Positions 26,072-33,970 of a stretch of 64,000 nt of DNA are shown one piece after another. The DNA lies in NCBI RefSeq assembly GCF_035943815.1, contig NZ_DASZBU010000014.1:62001-126000 (forward strand), given 5' to 3'. The notes under the pieces were generated by a model that had not been told where the DNA came from, did no database searches, and was given only the letters and a program-made list of their open reading frames with translations. How positions within the stretch are numbered: position 1 is the first letter of the stretch; every line of letters begins with the position of its first letter. Origin of the DNA: Frateuria_A sp035943815 (lineage in GTDB: Bacteria > Pseudomonadota > Gammaproteobacteria > Xanthomonadales > Rhodanobacteraceae). The position numbers were made by a program, and so were the translations under genes.

Positions 26072-26518
26072 ATGAGCCTCAAGCAGCGGATCAGCGACGA
26101 CATGAAAGCCGCCATGCGCGGTGGCGAGAAGGAACGGCTGGCGGTGATCCGGCTCATGCTGGCCGCGATCAAGCAGCGCGAAGTGGACGAACGCATCGAG
26201 CTCGACGATACCCAGACGCTCGCCGTACTGGAGAAGATGCTCAAGCAGCGGCGCGATTCGATCGTGCAGTACGACGCCGCCGGCCGCGTCGATTTGGCCG
26301 ACGTCGAGCGCGCGGAGATGACGGTGATCGAGGGCTACCTGCCGGCCAAGCTTTCCGAAGCCGAGGTCGATGCGCTGATTGATGACGCCATCGTGCAGAC
26401 CGGCGCCAGCTCGCCCCGCGACATGGGCAAGGTGGTCGCTTCAGTCAAGCAGCAGGCGGCCGGACGCGCCGACATGGCACAGGTCTCCGCGCGCATCAAG
26501 GCGCGCCTGGGCGGCTGA
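26072..26518 (+). CDS. GatB/YqeY domain protein
   Basis: 148 residues of the YqeY family: MSLKQRISDDMKAAMRGGEKERL at the N-terminus (split here at the conserved KAAMR), then LPAKLSEAEVDALI and GKVVASVKQQAAGRADMAQVSA. The fold resembles the tRNA-binding tail of GatB, so a role with tRNA is assumed but unproven. The position between rpsU and dnaG is conserved in many Xanthomonadales and betaproteobacteria. Confidence 0.92.
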   Translation: MSLKQRISDDMKAAMRGGEKERLAVIRLMLAAIKQREVDERIELDDTQTLAVLEKMLKQRRDSIVQYDAAGRVDLADVERAEMTVIEGYLPAKLSEAEVDALIDDAIVQTGASSPRDMGKVVASVKQQAAGRADMAQVSARIKARLGG

Positions 26519-26788
26519 CCGGCGGGCTTTTGCTTTTTTCCCTCCCTCCCCGGGAGAGGACCGAAGCGCCGCTCGGGTGGCTGGACGCCGCCGAAATCAC
26601 CTCAGGGCGCCCAAGCTCTTCCCCGCAGCTCGCTCGTTACACCGTTCTTCGGAGAAGGGAACGGCAGGGCGAACGTCACGCAGCGCACAGCGAGCTGATG
26701 CGCAGCTTTCACGCCCGATCGCCTACAACGGCCCGGCATCGCCGGACCGGAGGCCTCCGCCCCGGCCGCACGACCAGGGAGAAGCCGC

Positions 26789-26959
26789 ATGCTCAAGTGG
26801 GCCATCATCTTCGCCATCATCTCGCTGGTCACCGGCTGGCTCGGTTTCGGCGGCATCTCGGGCGTCACCGGGACCATCGCCAAGGTGCTGTTCGCGATCT
26901 TCTTGATCCTGTTCCTCATCGCCCTCTTGGCGGTCATCGGCGTATTCCACATCCTGTAG
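26789..26959 (+). CDS. DUF1328 (YtjA) family small membrane protein
   Basis: 56 residues with two membrane helices: MLKWAIIFAIISLVTGWLGF and AKVLFAIFLILFLIALLAVI, joined by GGISGVTGT. Length and sequence match DUF1328/YtjA proteins, which are widespread and often stress-induced, without a known function. AGGGAGAAGCCGC precedes the start. The 270 bases before it (26519-26788) hold no gene that I can support. Confidence 0.85.
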   Translation: MLKWAIIFAIISLVTGWLGFGGISGVTGTIAKVLFAIFLILFLIALLAVIGVFHIL

Positions 26960-27124
26960 CGCGCGCTCCATTCGTCGGTGATCGCGCACGGCGCCCTGTG
27001 TATTGGCCAGCCGCGTGCGTCGTTCCCGGATCGCGGCAAAGCCCAGCCCCCCGTAGTACAGGGCCTGGGCGCGCGGGTTGCTGCAGGCAACTCCCAGGCG
27101 TGCGTGGGACGCCCGGCGGCGGTC
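26955..27124 (-). pseudogene. Relic: C-terminal part of a GNAT acetyltransferase
   Basis: Read leftwards from 27124 the frame gives RASHARLGVACSNPRAQ, then ALYYGGLGFAAIRERRTRL and VRDHRRMERAL. This is the usual C-terminal motif of GNAT N-acetyltransferases (acetyl-CoA loop, then ALY..LGF). A TAA lies directly upstream at 27127-27125, there is no start codon, and no natural stop follows: the frame runs on through the DUF1328 gene. The front of the enzyme is gone. The original substrate cannot be told. Confidence 0.5.
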
Positions 27125-27205
27125 TTAGGCCAGTTTGCCGGGCCTGGCCGCGCGCTCCCGCGCCCTCCTCCGCCGCCGACATCCCGCAACCTCTAAACTA
27201 GCGGC

Positions 27206-28990
27206 ATGCGCGGCCGTATTCCCGACAACTTCATCGACGAACTGCTTGCGCGGGTCGACATCGTCGACGTGATCGAGCGGCGCGTGCCCTTGAAGAAGGC
27301 CGGGCGCGAGTGGACTGCCTGCTGTCCGTTCCACAACGAGCGCACGCCCTCGTTCTACGTCAGCCCGACCAAGCAGTTCTTCCACTGCTTCGGCTGCGGC
27401 GCGCACGGCAGTGCAGTGAAGTTCCTGATGGACTACGAGCGGCTGGAGTTCCCCGACGCGGTAGAGGAACTGGCGCAGTCGGTCGGCCTCACCGTGCCGC
27501 GCGAGGGTGGCCGCGAGGCCGCGCCGCGCGAGGACAAGAGCGACCTCTACGCATTGCTCGACGGCGCCGCGCGCTGGTACGAGAACGAACTGCCCAGGAG
27601 CGCCGAGGCGCAGGCCTACTGCGCGAAACGCGGCCTGGACGCCGGCACCATCGCTCGCTTCCGCCTGGGCTGGGCGCCGGCCGGCTACGACGGACTGATC
27701 AAGGCATTGGGCGGCAGCGACCGGCGCATGCAGTTGCTGACCGAGGCGGGCATGGTGGCGACCGGCGAACGGGGCCATCGCTACGACCGCTTCCGCGAGC
27801 GGCTGATGTTCCCCATCCTCGACCGCCGGGGAAGAGTCATCGCGTTCGGCGGAAGAATCCTTGCAAAGCCCGAAGGGGGATCGCCGGTTCATGATTCAGG
27901 CGCGCAGGACGCGCGCAAAAATGACGGCCCCAAGTACCTCAACTCGCCGGAGACCCCGCTGTTCCACAAGGGTCGCGAGCTGTTCGCGCTGTGGCAGGTC
28001 AAGCAGGCGAACAGCAGCCTGCAGCGCATCGTGGTGGTCGAGGGCTACATGGACGTGATCGCGCTTCACCAGGCGGGCCTGCCGATCGCGGTCGCCACGT
28101 TGGGCACCGCGACTACGCCAGAACACACCGAAGTGCTTTTTCGTGCAGCGCCCGACGTGGTGTTCTGCTTCGACGGCGACCGCGCCGGTCGTGCCGCTGC
28201 CTGGAAGGCGCTGGAGGCCGCGCTGCCGCGCCTGCGCGACGGGCGCCAGGCCTACTTCCTGTTCCTGCCCGATGGCGAAGACCCGGACACGCTGGTGCGC
28301 AAGGAAGGCAAGGACGGCTTCGAGCAGCGGCTCAAGGCGGCCACGCCGCTGTCGGACTATTTCTTTGGCGAACTGGCGCGCGACGTCGACACCGCCAGCC
28401 TCGACGGCCGCGCGCGGCTGGCCGAGCGTGCGCGGCCGCTGATCGCGCGCCTGCCCGATGGCGCCTTCCGCGACCTGATGGCGGACGAGCTGGAAAAGCG
28501 CACCGGCGCCCGTGCCAACGTGCCGCCGGAACCGGCCGCGCATCGGGCCGTGCAACGGCCGGTGGCGGTGCAGCGCTCGCTGGTGCGCAGCGCGGTCGCG
28601 CTGCTGCTGGCGCAACCGGCGCTGGCCGACCTGGTCGAACCGCCCTACCGCTTCCTGCGCCTGGACCGGCCCGGCGTCGGCCTGCTGGCGGAACTGCTCG
28701 ACCTGGCGCGCGCGCGTCCGGGCATCAACCCCGCCACGCTGGTGGAGCATTTCGCCGAGCGCACCGAATACGCTTCGCTGCAGAAGCTCATGGCGGCGAC
28801 CGCGGTGGGCGAGCCGGAAGCGCAGCGCGAGGAATTCCTGGACGCCCTGGCGCGGATGGAGGAACAGGCCACCGCGCTGCGCCGCGAAGCGCTTGCCGCC
28901 AAGCACCGCGAAGGGACGCTGAGCCAAGCCGAAAAGGCCGAGCTGCGCGAGTTGCTGGCGGCGCGCAGCCCCTCCGCCATGCAGGGCTGA
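27206..28990 (+). CDS. dnaG: DNA primase
   Basis: Synthesises RNA primers at the replication fork. 594 residues: the CHC2 zinc ribbon (CCPFHNERTPSF and HCFGCGAHG, residues about 36-72), the RNA polymerase core with the TOPRIM fold (VVVEGYMDVIALHQAG, then FCFDGDRAGRAAAWKA), and a C-terminal DnaB-binding helical domain from about 440. An extra stretch of about 20 residues (220-240) separates FGGRIL from GPKYLNSPETP, which are nearly adjacent in other primases. rpoD does not follow; a DedA gene does. Confidence 0.97.
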   Translation: MRGRIPDNFIDELLARVDIVDVIERRVPLKKAGREWTACCPFHNERTPSFYVSPTKQFFHCFGCGAHGSAVKFLMDYERLEFPDAVEELAQSVGLTVPREGGREAAPREDKSDLYALLDGAARWYENELPRSAEAQAYCAKRGLDAGTIARFRLGWAPAGYDGLIKALGGSDRRMQLLTEAGMVATGERGHRYDRFRERLMFPILDRRGRVIAFGGRILAKPEGGSPVHDSGAQDARKNDGPKYLNSPETPLFHKGRELFALWQVKQANSSLQRIVVVEGYMDVIALHQAGLPIAVATLGTATTPEHTEVLFRAAPDVVFCFDGDRAGRAAAWKALEAALPRLRDGRQAYFLFLPDGEDPDTLVRKEGKDGFEQRLKAATPLSDYFFGELARDVDTASLDGRARLAERARPLIARLPDGAFRDLMADELEKRTGARANVPPEPAAHRAVQRPVAVQRSLVRSAVALLLAQPALADLVEPPYRFLRLDRPGVGLLAELLDLARARPGINPATLVEHFAERTEYASLQKLMAATAVGEPEAQREEFLDALARMEEQATALRREALAAKHREGTLSQAEKAELRELLAARSPSAMQG

Positions 28991-29057
28991 CCGATGGTTC
29001 ACGTTACCGCGCGCTTGCGCCCTCATGCCACGGCGCGCGCGCCAGGCCAGGCCCACG

Positions 29058-29678
29058 ATGCAGTTGCTTGAGCGGCTGATCCTGCTGTTTGCCGAGAGCG
29101 GCTACGCGGCGGTGTTCGTCGCGCTGCTGCTGTGCGGCGCCGGCGCCCCACTGCCGGAGGACATCACCCTGATAGCCGGCGGCGTGATCGCCGGGCTGGG
29201 GTACGCCAACGTGCACGCGATGGCGGCAATCGCGCTGGTCGGCGTACTGGTGGGCGACGCGGCGATGTTCCTGCTCGGCCATCGCCATGGCGCGCGCATC
29301 ATGCAATGGCCGCTGGTCGCGCGGCTGCTCACCCCGGCCCGGTACGCGAAGGTGCAGGAGAAGTTCGCCCGCTACGGCAACCGCCTGCTGTTTCTGGCGC
29401 GCTTCCTGCCGGGCATGCGCACGGCGGTGTACGTCACCGCCGGCGCCACGCATCGCATATCGTTCCTGCGCTTCCTGCTGCTCGATGGGTTGGCCGCGCT
29501 GATCAGCGTGCCGGTGTGGGTGTACTTAGGCTATGCAGGCGCCAACAACCGCGAATGGCTGGCCATGTGGATCGGCCGCAGCCAGAACGGCATGTGGGTG
29601 CTGGCCGTCGCGGCCGCGCTGGTCGCGGGCTGGCTGTGGTGGCGGCGTCGATACCGTGCGGGCCGCTGCGACGGCTGA
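29058..29678 (+). CDS. DedA family membrane protein
   Basis: 206 residues. The start at 29058 gives MQLLERLILLFAESGYAAVF. The conserved GAGAPLPEDITLIAGG (acidic residue in the re-entrant loop) and FLARFLPGMRTAVYVTAGAT (the FxxRxxPGxR motif) identify DedA. Members flip undecaprenyl phosphate or phospholipids and affect membrane potential and antimicrobial resistance. It lies 67 bases after dnaG on the same strand. Confidence 0.92.
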   Translation: MQLLERLILLFAESGYAAVFVALLLCGAGAPLPEDITLIAGGVIAGLGYANVHAMAAIALVGVLVGDAAMFLLGHRHGARIMQWPLVARLLTPARYAKVQEKFARYGNRLLFLARFLPGMRTAVYVTAGATHRISFLRFLLLDGLAALISVPVWVYLGYAGANNREWLAMWIGRSQNGMWVLAVAAALVAGWLWWRRRYRAGRCDG

Positions 29679-29735
29679 AGCCGCATCCACGCACGCGCCA
29701 CTACAATGGGGCGCCATCTGGCACACCGCTTCGCC

Positions 29736-29935
29736 ATGCCCTATCTCTCCCTGCGCCGGCTGTTGCCGGACGGTTTCACCCTTGCCCTGATGGGCACGGT
29801 CGGTCTGGCCAGCGTGCTGCCCTGGTCGCAGGGCAAGCCGGCGGGCTGGGCGCGCTGCTGCTGCCGCTGATGATCTTCCGCCAGCTGCAGCTGATGGTGT
29901 GTGCTGGCGCGGTGCTACGCCGCCCACCACGGCTG
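29736..29935 (+). pseudogene. Relic: bile acid:sodium symporter (YfeH-like) with internal deletion
   Basis: The ATG at 29736 opens LRRLLPDGFTLALMGTVGLA, the family N-terminus, up to WSQGKPAG. The sequence then switches, with a frame change, to LGALLLPLMIFRQLQLMVC, which is the family C-terminus. A second frame change near 29903 is needed to read VLARCYAAHHG and the stop at 29933. More than 200 central residues are missing. No functional transporter can be made. A TACAAT box still stands about 33 bases before the ATG. Confidence 0.6.
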
Positions 29936-29957
29936 AAGATGGGACGCCCGCGGAGCC

Positions 29958-30626
29958 TCAGTCGGGCAAGGCCATGTTCAAGCCCAGCGTGAACCAGCGT
30001 CCGGGACGCCGGCCGCTCGCGCATCCGGCCAGCAGGTCCAGGCTGGCGGTTGCGTCCAAGGCGCGACGCAGACCGAGTTGCCTGTCCATCTCGCCGCTGC
30101 CGTCGGCATAGAGCTCGGCCAGCACGCTCCACTGGCCGGACAGCCGGTGCTCCAGCGCGAGCCCGCCGGCCAGCGCGCCCGCGGCGCCGCGCAGCTTGCT
30201 CCAGCCCAGGTCGGCATGCAGCAGCGTGCGCCCCTGCGCGTCCACCGCCAGCGTGACGGGCACGGTGAGGTTCCAGCCCTCCAGGCGCCGCTGTGTGACA
30301 TCCCACGCCGCGACGAGGGAAATCGCGGCGCCCCAGGCCTGTCCGTCCGGATCGCGCAGCGTGCGCTTGATGCCCGGCGTGAGCAGCAGATCGTGCGGGC
30401 GGTCGTAGCTGCTCACCCCCAGGCTGTATTCGACGCCGCCGCGTGTGCACGCCGGCACGGCGCTCCACTCCTGGCCTGGCGCATAGCTGCGTGTCCAGCT
30501 CTCCAGCTGGCAGTGGCCGGGCGGCGTGGTCCCGGCGTCGTCGACGTAGAGACTCGCGCCGGCATGCACGGCGCGCGCGGTAGCCAGCAGAGGCAGGCCC
30601 AGGGCAAGGAAAGGTCTCAGCTTCAT
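29958..30626 (-). CDS. Secreted hypothetical protein, probably outer-membrane associated
   Basis: 222 residues with a signal peptide (MKLRPFLALGLPLLATARAVHA). The mature part is rich in alternating aromatic/small residues (CQLESWTRSYAPGQEWSAVP, GAAISLVAAWDVTQ, RWFTLGLNMALPD), suggesting a small beta-barrel or beta-sandwich. The first cysteine pair (CQLES and PACTRG) may form a disulfide. I do not recognise a named family. It is the gene after mgtA on the same strand, separated by a perfect 20-base palindrome, so it may be part of the same transcript. Confidence 0.65.
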   Translation of the reverse strand: MKLRPFLALGLPLLATARAVHAGASLYVDDAGTTPPGHCQLESWTRSYAPGQEWSAVPACTRGGVEYSLGVSSYDRPHDLLLTPGIKRTLRDPDGQAWGAAISLVAAWDVTQRRLEGWNLTVPVTLAVDAQGRTLLHADLGWSKLRGAAGALAGGLALEHRLSGQWSVLAELYADGSGEMDRQLGLRRALDATASLDLLAGCASGRRPGRWFTLGLNMALPD

Positions 30627-30637
30627 GCACGATTCCG

Positions 30638-30657
30638 CTCCGCCGCATGCGGCGGAG
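30638..30657. repeat. Perfect 20-bp palindrome between mgtA and the next gene
   Basis: CTCCGCCGCA/TGCGGCGGAG is self-complementary without mismatch. Read leftwards it ends 11 bases before the start codon of the hypothetical gene, and the GGAG in its 3' arm is the best ribosome-site candidate, so the hairpin could hide it. There is no U-run. Confidence 0.7.
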
Positions 30658-30715
30658 TGTCGTTTGGTTGTGCGGGGTCGGCGCGGCGTGGCCGCGCTTG
30701 CCGGAGAACGCCGCT

Positions 30716-33373
30716 CTACAGCCAGCGGCCGTAGCGACGGATGTAGAGCAGCTTGACCAGCTGCGTGAGCGCGCAGTACGTGAGCACGGTGAGTGCCACC
30801 CAGCCGAAGTAGGCCGTCGGCAAGGGCACCATGCCGATCTTCGTGCCGAAGGCGACGAACGGGACTGCCAGGCCGATGGTGATGATCGCGCCCGTGAGGG
30901 CCAGTACCGGCGCCGACGCCACGCTCTGCAGGAACGGGATTCGGCGCGTGCGGATCATGTGCACCACCAGCGTCTGCGTCAGCAGGCTCTCGATGAACCA
31001 GCCGCTCTGGAAGAACGACTGGTGCGCCGCCGAATTGGCGCCGAACACGTGCCATAGCAGCAGGAAGGTGGTGACGTCGAAGATCGAACTGACCGGGCCG
31101 ATCCAGATCATGAAGCGGCCAATGTCGCTGGCGTCCCACTTGCGCGGCTTGGTGAGATATTCCTCGTCCATGCGGTCGAACGGAATGGTCAGCTGGGAGA
31201 TGTCGTAGAGCAGGTTGAGCACCAGCACCTGCAGCGGCAGCAGCGGCAGAAACGGCAGGAAGGCGCTGGCCACCAGAACGCTGAACACGTTGCCGAAGTT
31301 GGAGCTGGCCGTCATCTTGATGTACTTGATGATGTTGCCGAAGGTGACGCGGCCCTCGAGCACGCCCTCCTCCAGCACCATCAGGTTCTTCTCCAGGAGG
31401 ATGATGTCGGCCGACTCCTTGGCGATGTCGGTGGCGCTGTCCACCGAGATGCCCACATCCGCCGCACGCAGCGCCGGCGCGTCGTTGATGCCGTCGCCGA
31501 GGAAACCCACCGTGTGGCCCTGGCGCTGCAACGCCTCGACCACGCGCGCCTTCTGCAGCGGCGACATCTTGGCGAACACCGTGGTGCGTGCCACCACGCC
31601 ATCGAGCGCGGCCTCGTCCAGCGCATCGATGTCGCGGCCCTGCACCGAGTTGCTGACGTCCAGCCCCACCTCGCGGCAGATCTTGCGCGTCACCGCTTCG
31701 TTGTCGCCGGTGACGACCTTCACCGCCACGCCGTGCTGGCGCAACGCGGCGATCGCGGTGGCCGCCGAGTCCTTGGGCGGATCGAGGAAAGCCAGGCAAC
31801 CGATCGCGGTCAGCCCCGCCTCGTCGGCCAGGCCGTAGGTGTGCCCGCTCGGTTTCTGTCGCTTGACCGCGACCACCAGCACGCGCAGGCCGTCCTCGTT
31901 GAGGTGCCGGGTCATCGCGCGGATCTCGGCGCGGCGTGCATCGGTGAGCGGCACGTCGATGCCGTCCTGGCGTGCGGCGGTGCAGATGGCGAGCATCTCC
32001 TCCACCGCGCCCTTGCACACCAGCAGGTGCTGGCCGTCACCGCCGGAAAGGACCACCGACATGCGCCGGCGCTGGAAGTCGAACGGGATCTCGTCGACGA
32101 GCTGGAAGCGCCCAGCCATCGGCTCAAGATTCCGGTGCGCCAGCACCGCCTTGTCCATCAGGTTCTTCAGGCCGGTCTGGAAGCGGCTGTTGAGATAGCC
32201 GAACTCCAGCGCCTCGCCCGAGGCCTCACCATCCAGGTCCAGGTGGCGCTCCAGCACGATCTTGTCGAGCGTCAGCGTGCCGGTCTTGTCGGTGCACAGC
32301 ACGTCCATCGCGCCGAAGTTCTGGATCGCGTTCAGGCGCTTGACCACCACCTTGCGCTTGGACATCGCCAGCGCGCCCTTGGCCAGGTTCGCGGTGACGA
32401 TCAGCGGCAGCATCTCGGGAGTCAGCCCCACCGCCACCGACAGCGCGAACAGGAACGCCTGCAGCCAGTCGTGCTTGTCCAGGCCGTTGATCAGGAACAC
32501 CACCGGCACCATCACCGCCATGAAGCGGATCAGCAGCCAGCTCACCGAGCGCACGCCGCGGTCGAAGCTGGTCTGCACGCGCTCGCCGGAGAGCGTGTGC
32601 GCGATGGAGCCCAGATAGCTGCGCGCGCCGGTCGCCACCACCGCGGCGGTGGCGGTGCCGCTGATCACGTTGGTGCCCATGTAGCAGACACTGGGCAGAT
32701 CCAGCGGGTTGGCAGCCGCGGCCGCGGCCGCGACCATGCCGTGCGCGCTCGGCGCGGCCTTCTCCACCGGCAGCGACTCGCCGGTGAGGATGGCCTGGCT
32801 GATGAACAGGTCCTTGGCGCTGAGCAGGCGCAAGTCCGCCGGCACCATGTCGCCCGCGCCCAGGTGCACGATGTCGCCGGCGACCAGCTCGGCCACCGGC
32901 ACCTCTATCCGCTCGCTGTGGCCGTCGCTGGCGCAGCGGGTGACCGTGGCGGTGTTGCGCACCATCGCCTTGAGCTTCTCGGCGGCGCGGGTGGAGCGGT
33001 ATTCCTGAATGAAGCTCAGCAGCACGCTGATCGACACCATGGCGCCGATGATCAGCGGCCCGGCCAGGTCACTGCTGTCGGTGCCCAGCTGTACGCCGGC
33101 CAGCACCAGCAGCACCACGATGAAGGGGTTCTTGAACGCGCGCAGCAGCTGGCGCGACCAGTGCGGCGGCTTCTCGTGCGCCACCTCGTTCGGTCCGTCG
33201 CGGTGCAGGCGCTCGGTGATCTGCGCCTCGTCCAATCCGGCGGTCGAGGTCGACAATGCCGCCAGCAGCTCGTCGTTGCGGCGCAAGGCCTGCTCGGCGG
33301 CCACCACGCGCGCCGGTACCGCCGCGCCCTTGCCGACCGCCTTGGCGGTGTTCTGGAGGGTTTTCCTGATCAT
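30716..33373 (-). CDS. mgtA: Magnesium-translocating P-type ATPase MgtA
   Basis: Inner-membrane Mg2+ importer of 885 residues, P3B class. The phosphorylated aspartate is in DKTGT (Asp362); TGES in the actuator domain, GDGINDAP in the phosphorylation domain, and the membrane segments NPFIVVLLVLAGVQL and LTPEMLPLIVTANLA (P-E-M in helix 4) are all present. The N-terminus has the long cytoplasmic tail of MgtA. It is preceded by an about 550-base leader with its own promoter, two small ORFs and three hairpins, a layout reminiscent of Mg2+-sensing leaders. Confidence 0.96.
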   Translation of the reverse strand: MIRKTLQNTAKAVGKGAAVPARVVAAEQALRRNDELLAALSTSTAGLDEAQITERLHRDGPNEVAHEKPPHWSRQLLRAFKNPFIVVLLVLAGVQLGTDSSDLAGPLIIGAMVSISVLLSFIQEYRSTRAAEKLKAMVRNTATVTRCASDGHSERIEVPVAELVAGDIVHLGAGDMVPADLRLLSAKDLFISQAILTGESLPVEKAAPSAHGMVAAAAAAANPLDLPSVCYMGTNVISGTATAAVVATGARSYLGSIAHTLSGERVQTSFDRGVRSVSWLLIRFMAVMVPVVFLINGLDKHDWLQAFLFALSVAVGLTPEMLPLIVTANLAKGALAMSKRKVVVKRLNAIQNFGAMDVLCTDKTGTLTLDKIVLERHLDLDGEASGEALEFGYLNSRFQTGLKNLMDKAVLAHRNLEPMAGRFQLVDEIPFDFQRRRMSVVLSGGDGQHLLVCKGAVEEMLAICTAARQDGIDVPLTDARRAEIRAMTRHLNEDGLRVLVVAVKRQKPSGHTYGLADEAGLTAIGCLAFLDPPKDSAATAIAALRQHGVAVKVVTGDNEAVTRKICREVGLDVSNSVQGRDIDALDEAALDGVVARTTVFAKMSPLQKARVVEALQRQGHTVGFLGDGINDAPALRAADVGISVDSATDIAKESADIILLEKNLMVLEEGVLEGRVTFGNIIKYIKMTASSNFGNVFSVLVASAFLPFLPLLPLQVLVLNLLYDISQLTIPFDRMDEEYLTKPRKWDASDIGRFMIWIGPVSSIFDVTTFLLLWHVFGANSAAHQSFFQSGWFIESLLTQTLVVHMIRTRRIPFLQSVASAPVLALTGAIITIGLAVPFVAFGTKIGMVPLPTAYFGWVALTVLTYCALTQLVKLLYIRRYGRWL

Positions 33374-33508
33374 CTGTCCGCTTCCCGTTGATCGCTTGGT
33401 GCCGGTGCGGACGAACGCGCGCGCTCTACCGCCCGTGGGCGTGGCCGCGAGTGCGGCCGACGGGCTTTCCGGCTGGCGGAGGCCAGCCCTTGCACAGTGG
33501 GCGAAGAA
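33374..33508 (-). promoter_or_regulatory. Structured 3' part of the mgtA leader
   Basis: Three consecutive hairpins occupy the space between the 63-residue ORF and mgtA: CGCCC/GGGCG at about 33430-33441, GGCCGC/GCGGCC at 33443-33458, and GGCTGGC/GCCAGCC at 33471-33488. None has a U-run, so any control would more likely be Rho-dependent or translational than intrinsic termination. Confidence 0.5.
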
Positions 33509-33700
33509 TCATGCGTTGGCCGCCCGCGGCAGCGACGGCGCGGTCGGCGCCTGCACGACCGGGCGGCGCAACTCGACCACGTTGCTCGCCGGCAGTGGCG
33601 CCGGCACGGTGACGCTGTAGGCCTGCGGCGCGCGGCGCCCACGGCCGGCGGCCAGTCGGCGCAGCGCGCGCCACCAGGAGGGATTGCGAAGGAGTTTCAT
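33509..33700 (-). CDS. Small proline-rich leader ORF upstream of mgtA
   Basis: 63 residues, starting MKLLRNPSWWRALRRL and ending APTAPSLPRAANA. The first third is basic, the rest carries nine prolines in total. GAGGAGCAGGCC before the ATG is a strong ribosome site. It ends 135 bases before mgtA. In Salmonella a short proline-rich leader peptide (MgtL) controls mgtA; this ORF has no sequence similarity that I can see to MgtL but has a similar position and proline content. It could instead be an independent small protein. Confidence 0.5.
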   Translation of the reverse strand: MKLLRNPSWWRALRRLAAGRGRRAPQAYSVTVPAPLPASNVVELRRPVVQAPTAPSLPRAANA

Positions 33701-33755
33701 GGCCTGCTCCTCGAAACGGTGCCCGCGGCACCCCTCGGGATCAGGCCGGGCTTCC

Positions 33756-33872
33756 CTAGTCGAGGAAAGCGCCGGCCGACCGCAGGCGGTCGCCGCAGAC
33801 GATCAGCTTGTAATGCGACGCCGGCACCCGATGCTCGCGGATGTCGACGTTGCGACTAGGGTAGACGTCCAT
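33756..33872 (-). CDS. 38-residue ORF at the head of the mgtA leader
   Basis: ATG at 33872 preceded by CCAAGGCAT, stop TAG at 33758-33756. The peptide begins MDVYPSRNVDIREHRVPA and ends RLRSAGAFLD. It lies about 50 bases downstream of a good promoter and 55 bases before the proline-rich ORF. No family recognised. Its codon pattern looks coding (G/C at third positions), but shortness limits confidence. Confidence 0.4.
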   Translation of the reverse strand: MDVYPSRNVDIREHRVPASHYKLIVCGDRLRSAGAFLD

Positions 33873-33928
33873 ATGCCTTGGAAGGTCTTGGGGAATGCCG
33901 CGGCGCAAGCGCGCCGGTGGGCGCGCGC

Positions 33929-33957
33929 ATTGTGGTCACGGAGCGCGCTCATGTCAA
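33929..33957 (-). promoter_or_regulatory. Sigma-70 promoter for the mgtA leader
   Basis: TTGACA (perfect -35, 33957-33952) and CACAAT (33934-33929) are separated by 17 bases on the minus strand, just after the ctaB stop at 33971. Transcription would start near 33922, about 550 bases before mgtA. No PhoP-box repeat was seen next to it. Confidence 0.65.
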
Positions 33958-33970
33958 GCGCGCAGCGGCT

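Noticed and set aside
29958..32018. A 686-codon minus frame joining part of mgtA (wrong frame) to the secreted hypothetical protein
   Set aside because: Only the last 222 codons, from the ATG at 30626 with a signal peptide, are family-like; the upstream part is an out-of-frame reading of mgtA.
33374..33960. An M-box (ykoK) magnesium riboswitch before mgtA
   Set aside because: The characteristic conserved core of the M-box was not found on the minus strand; the hairpins present are simple GC-rich stems.
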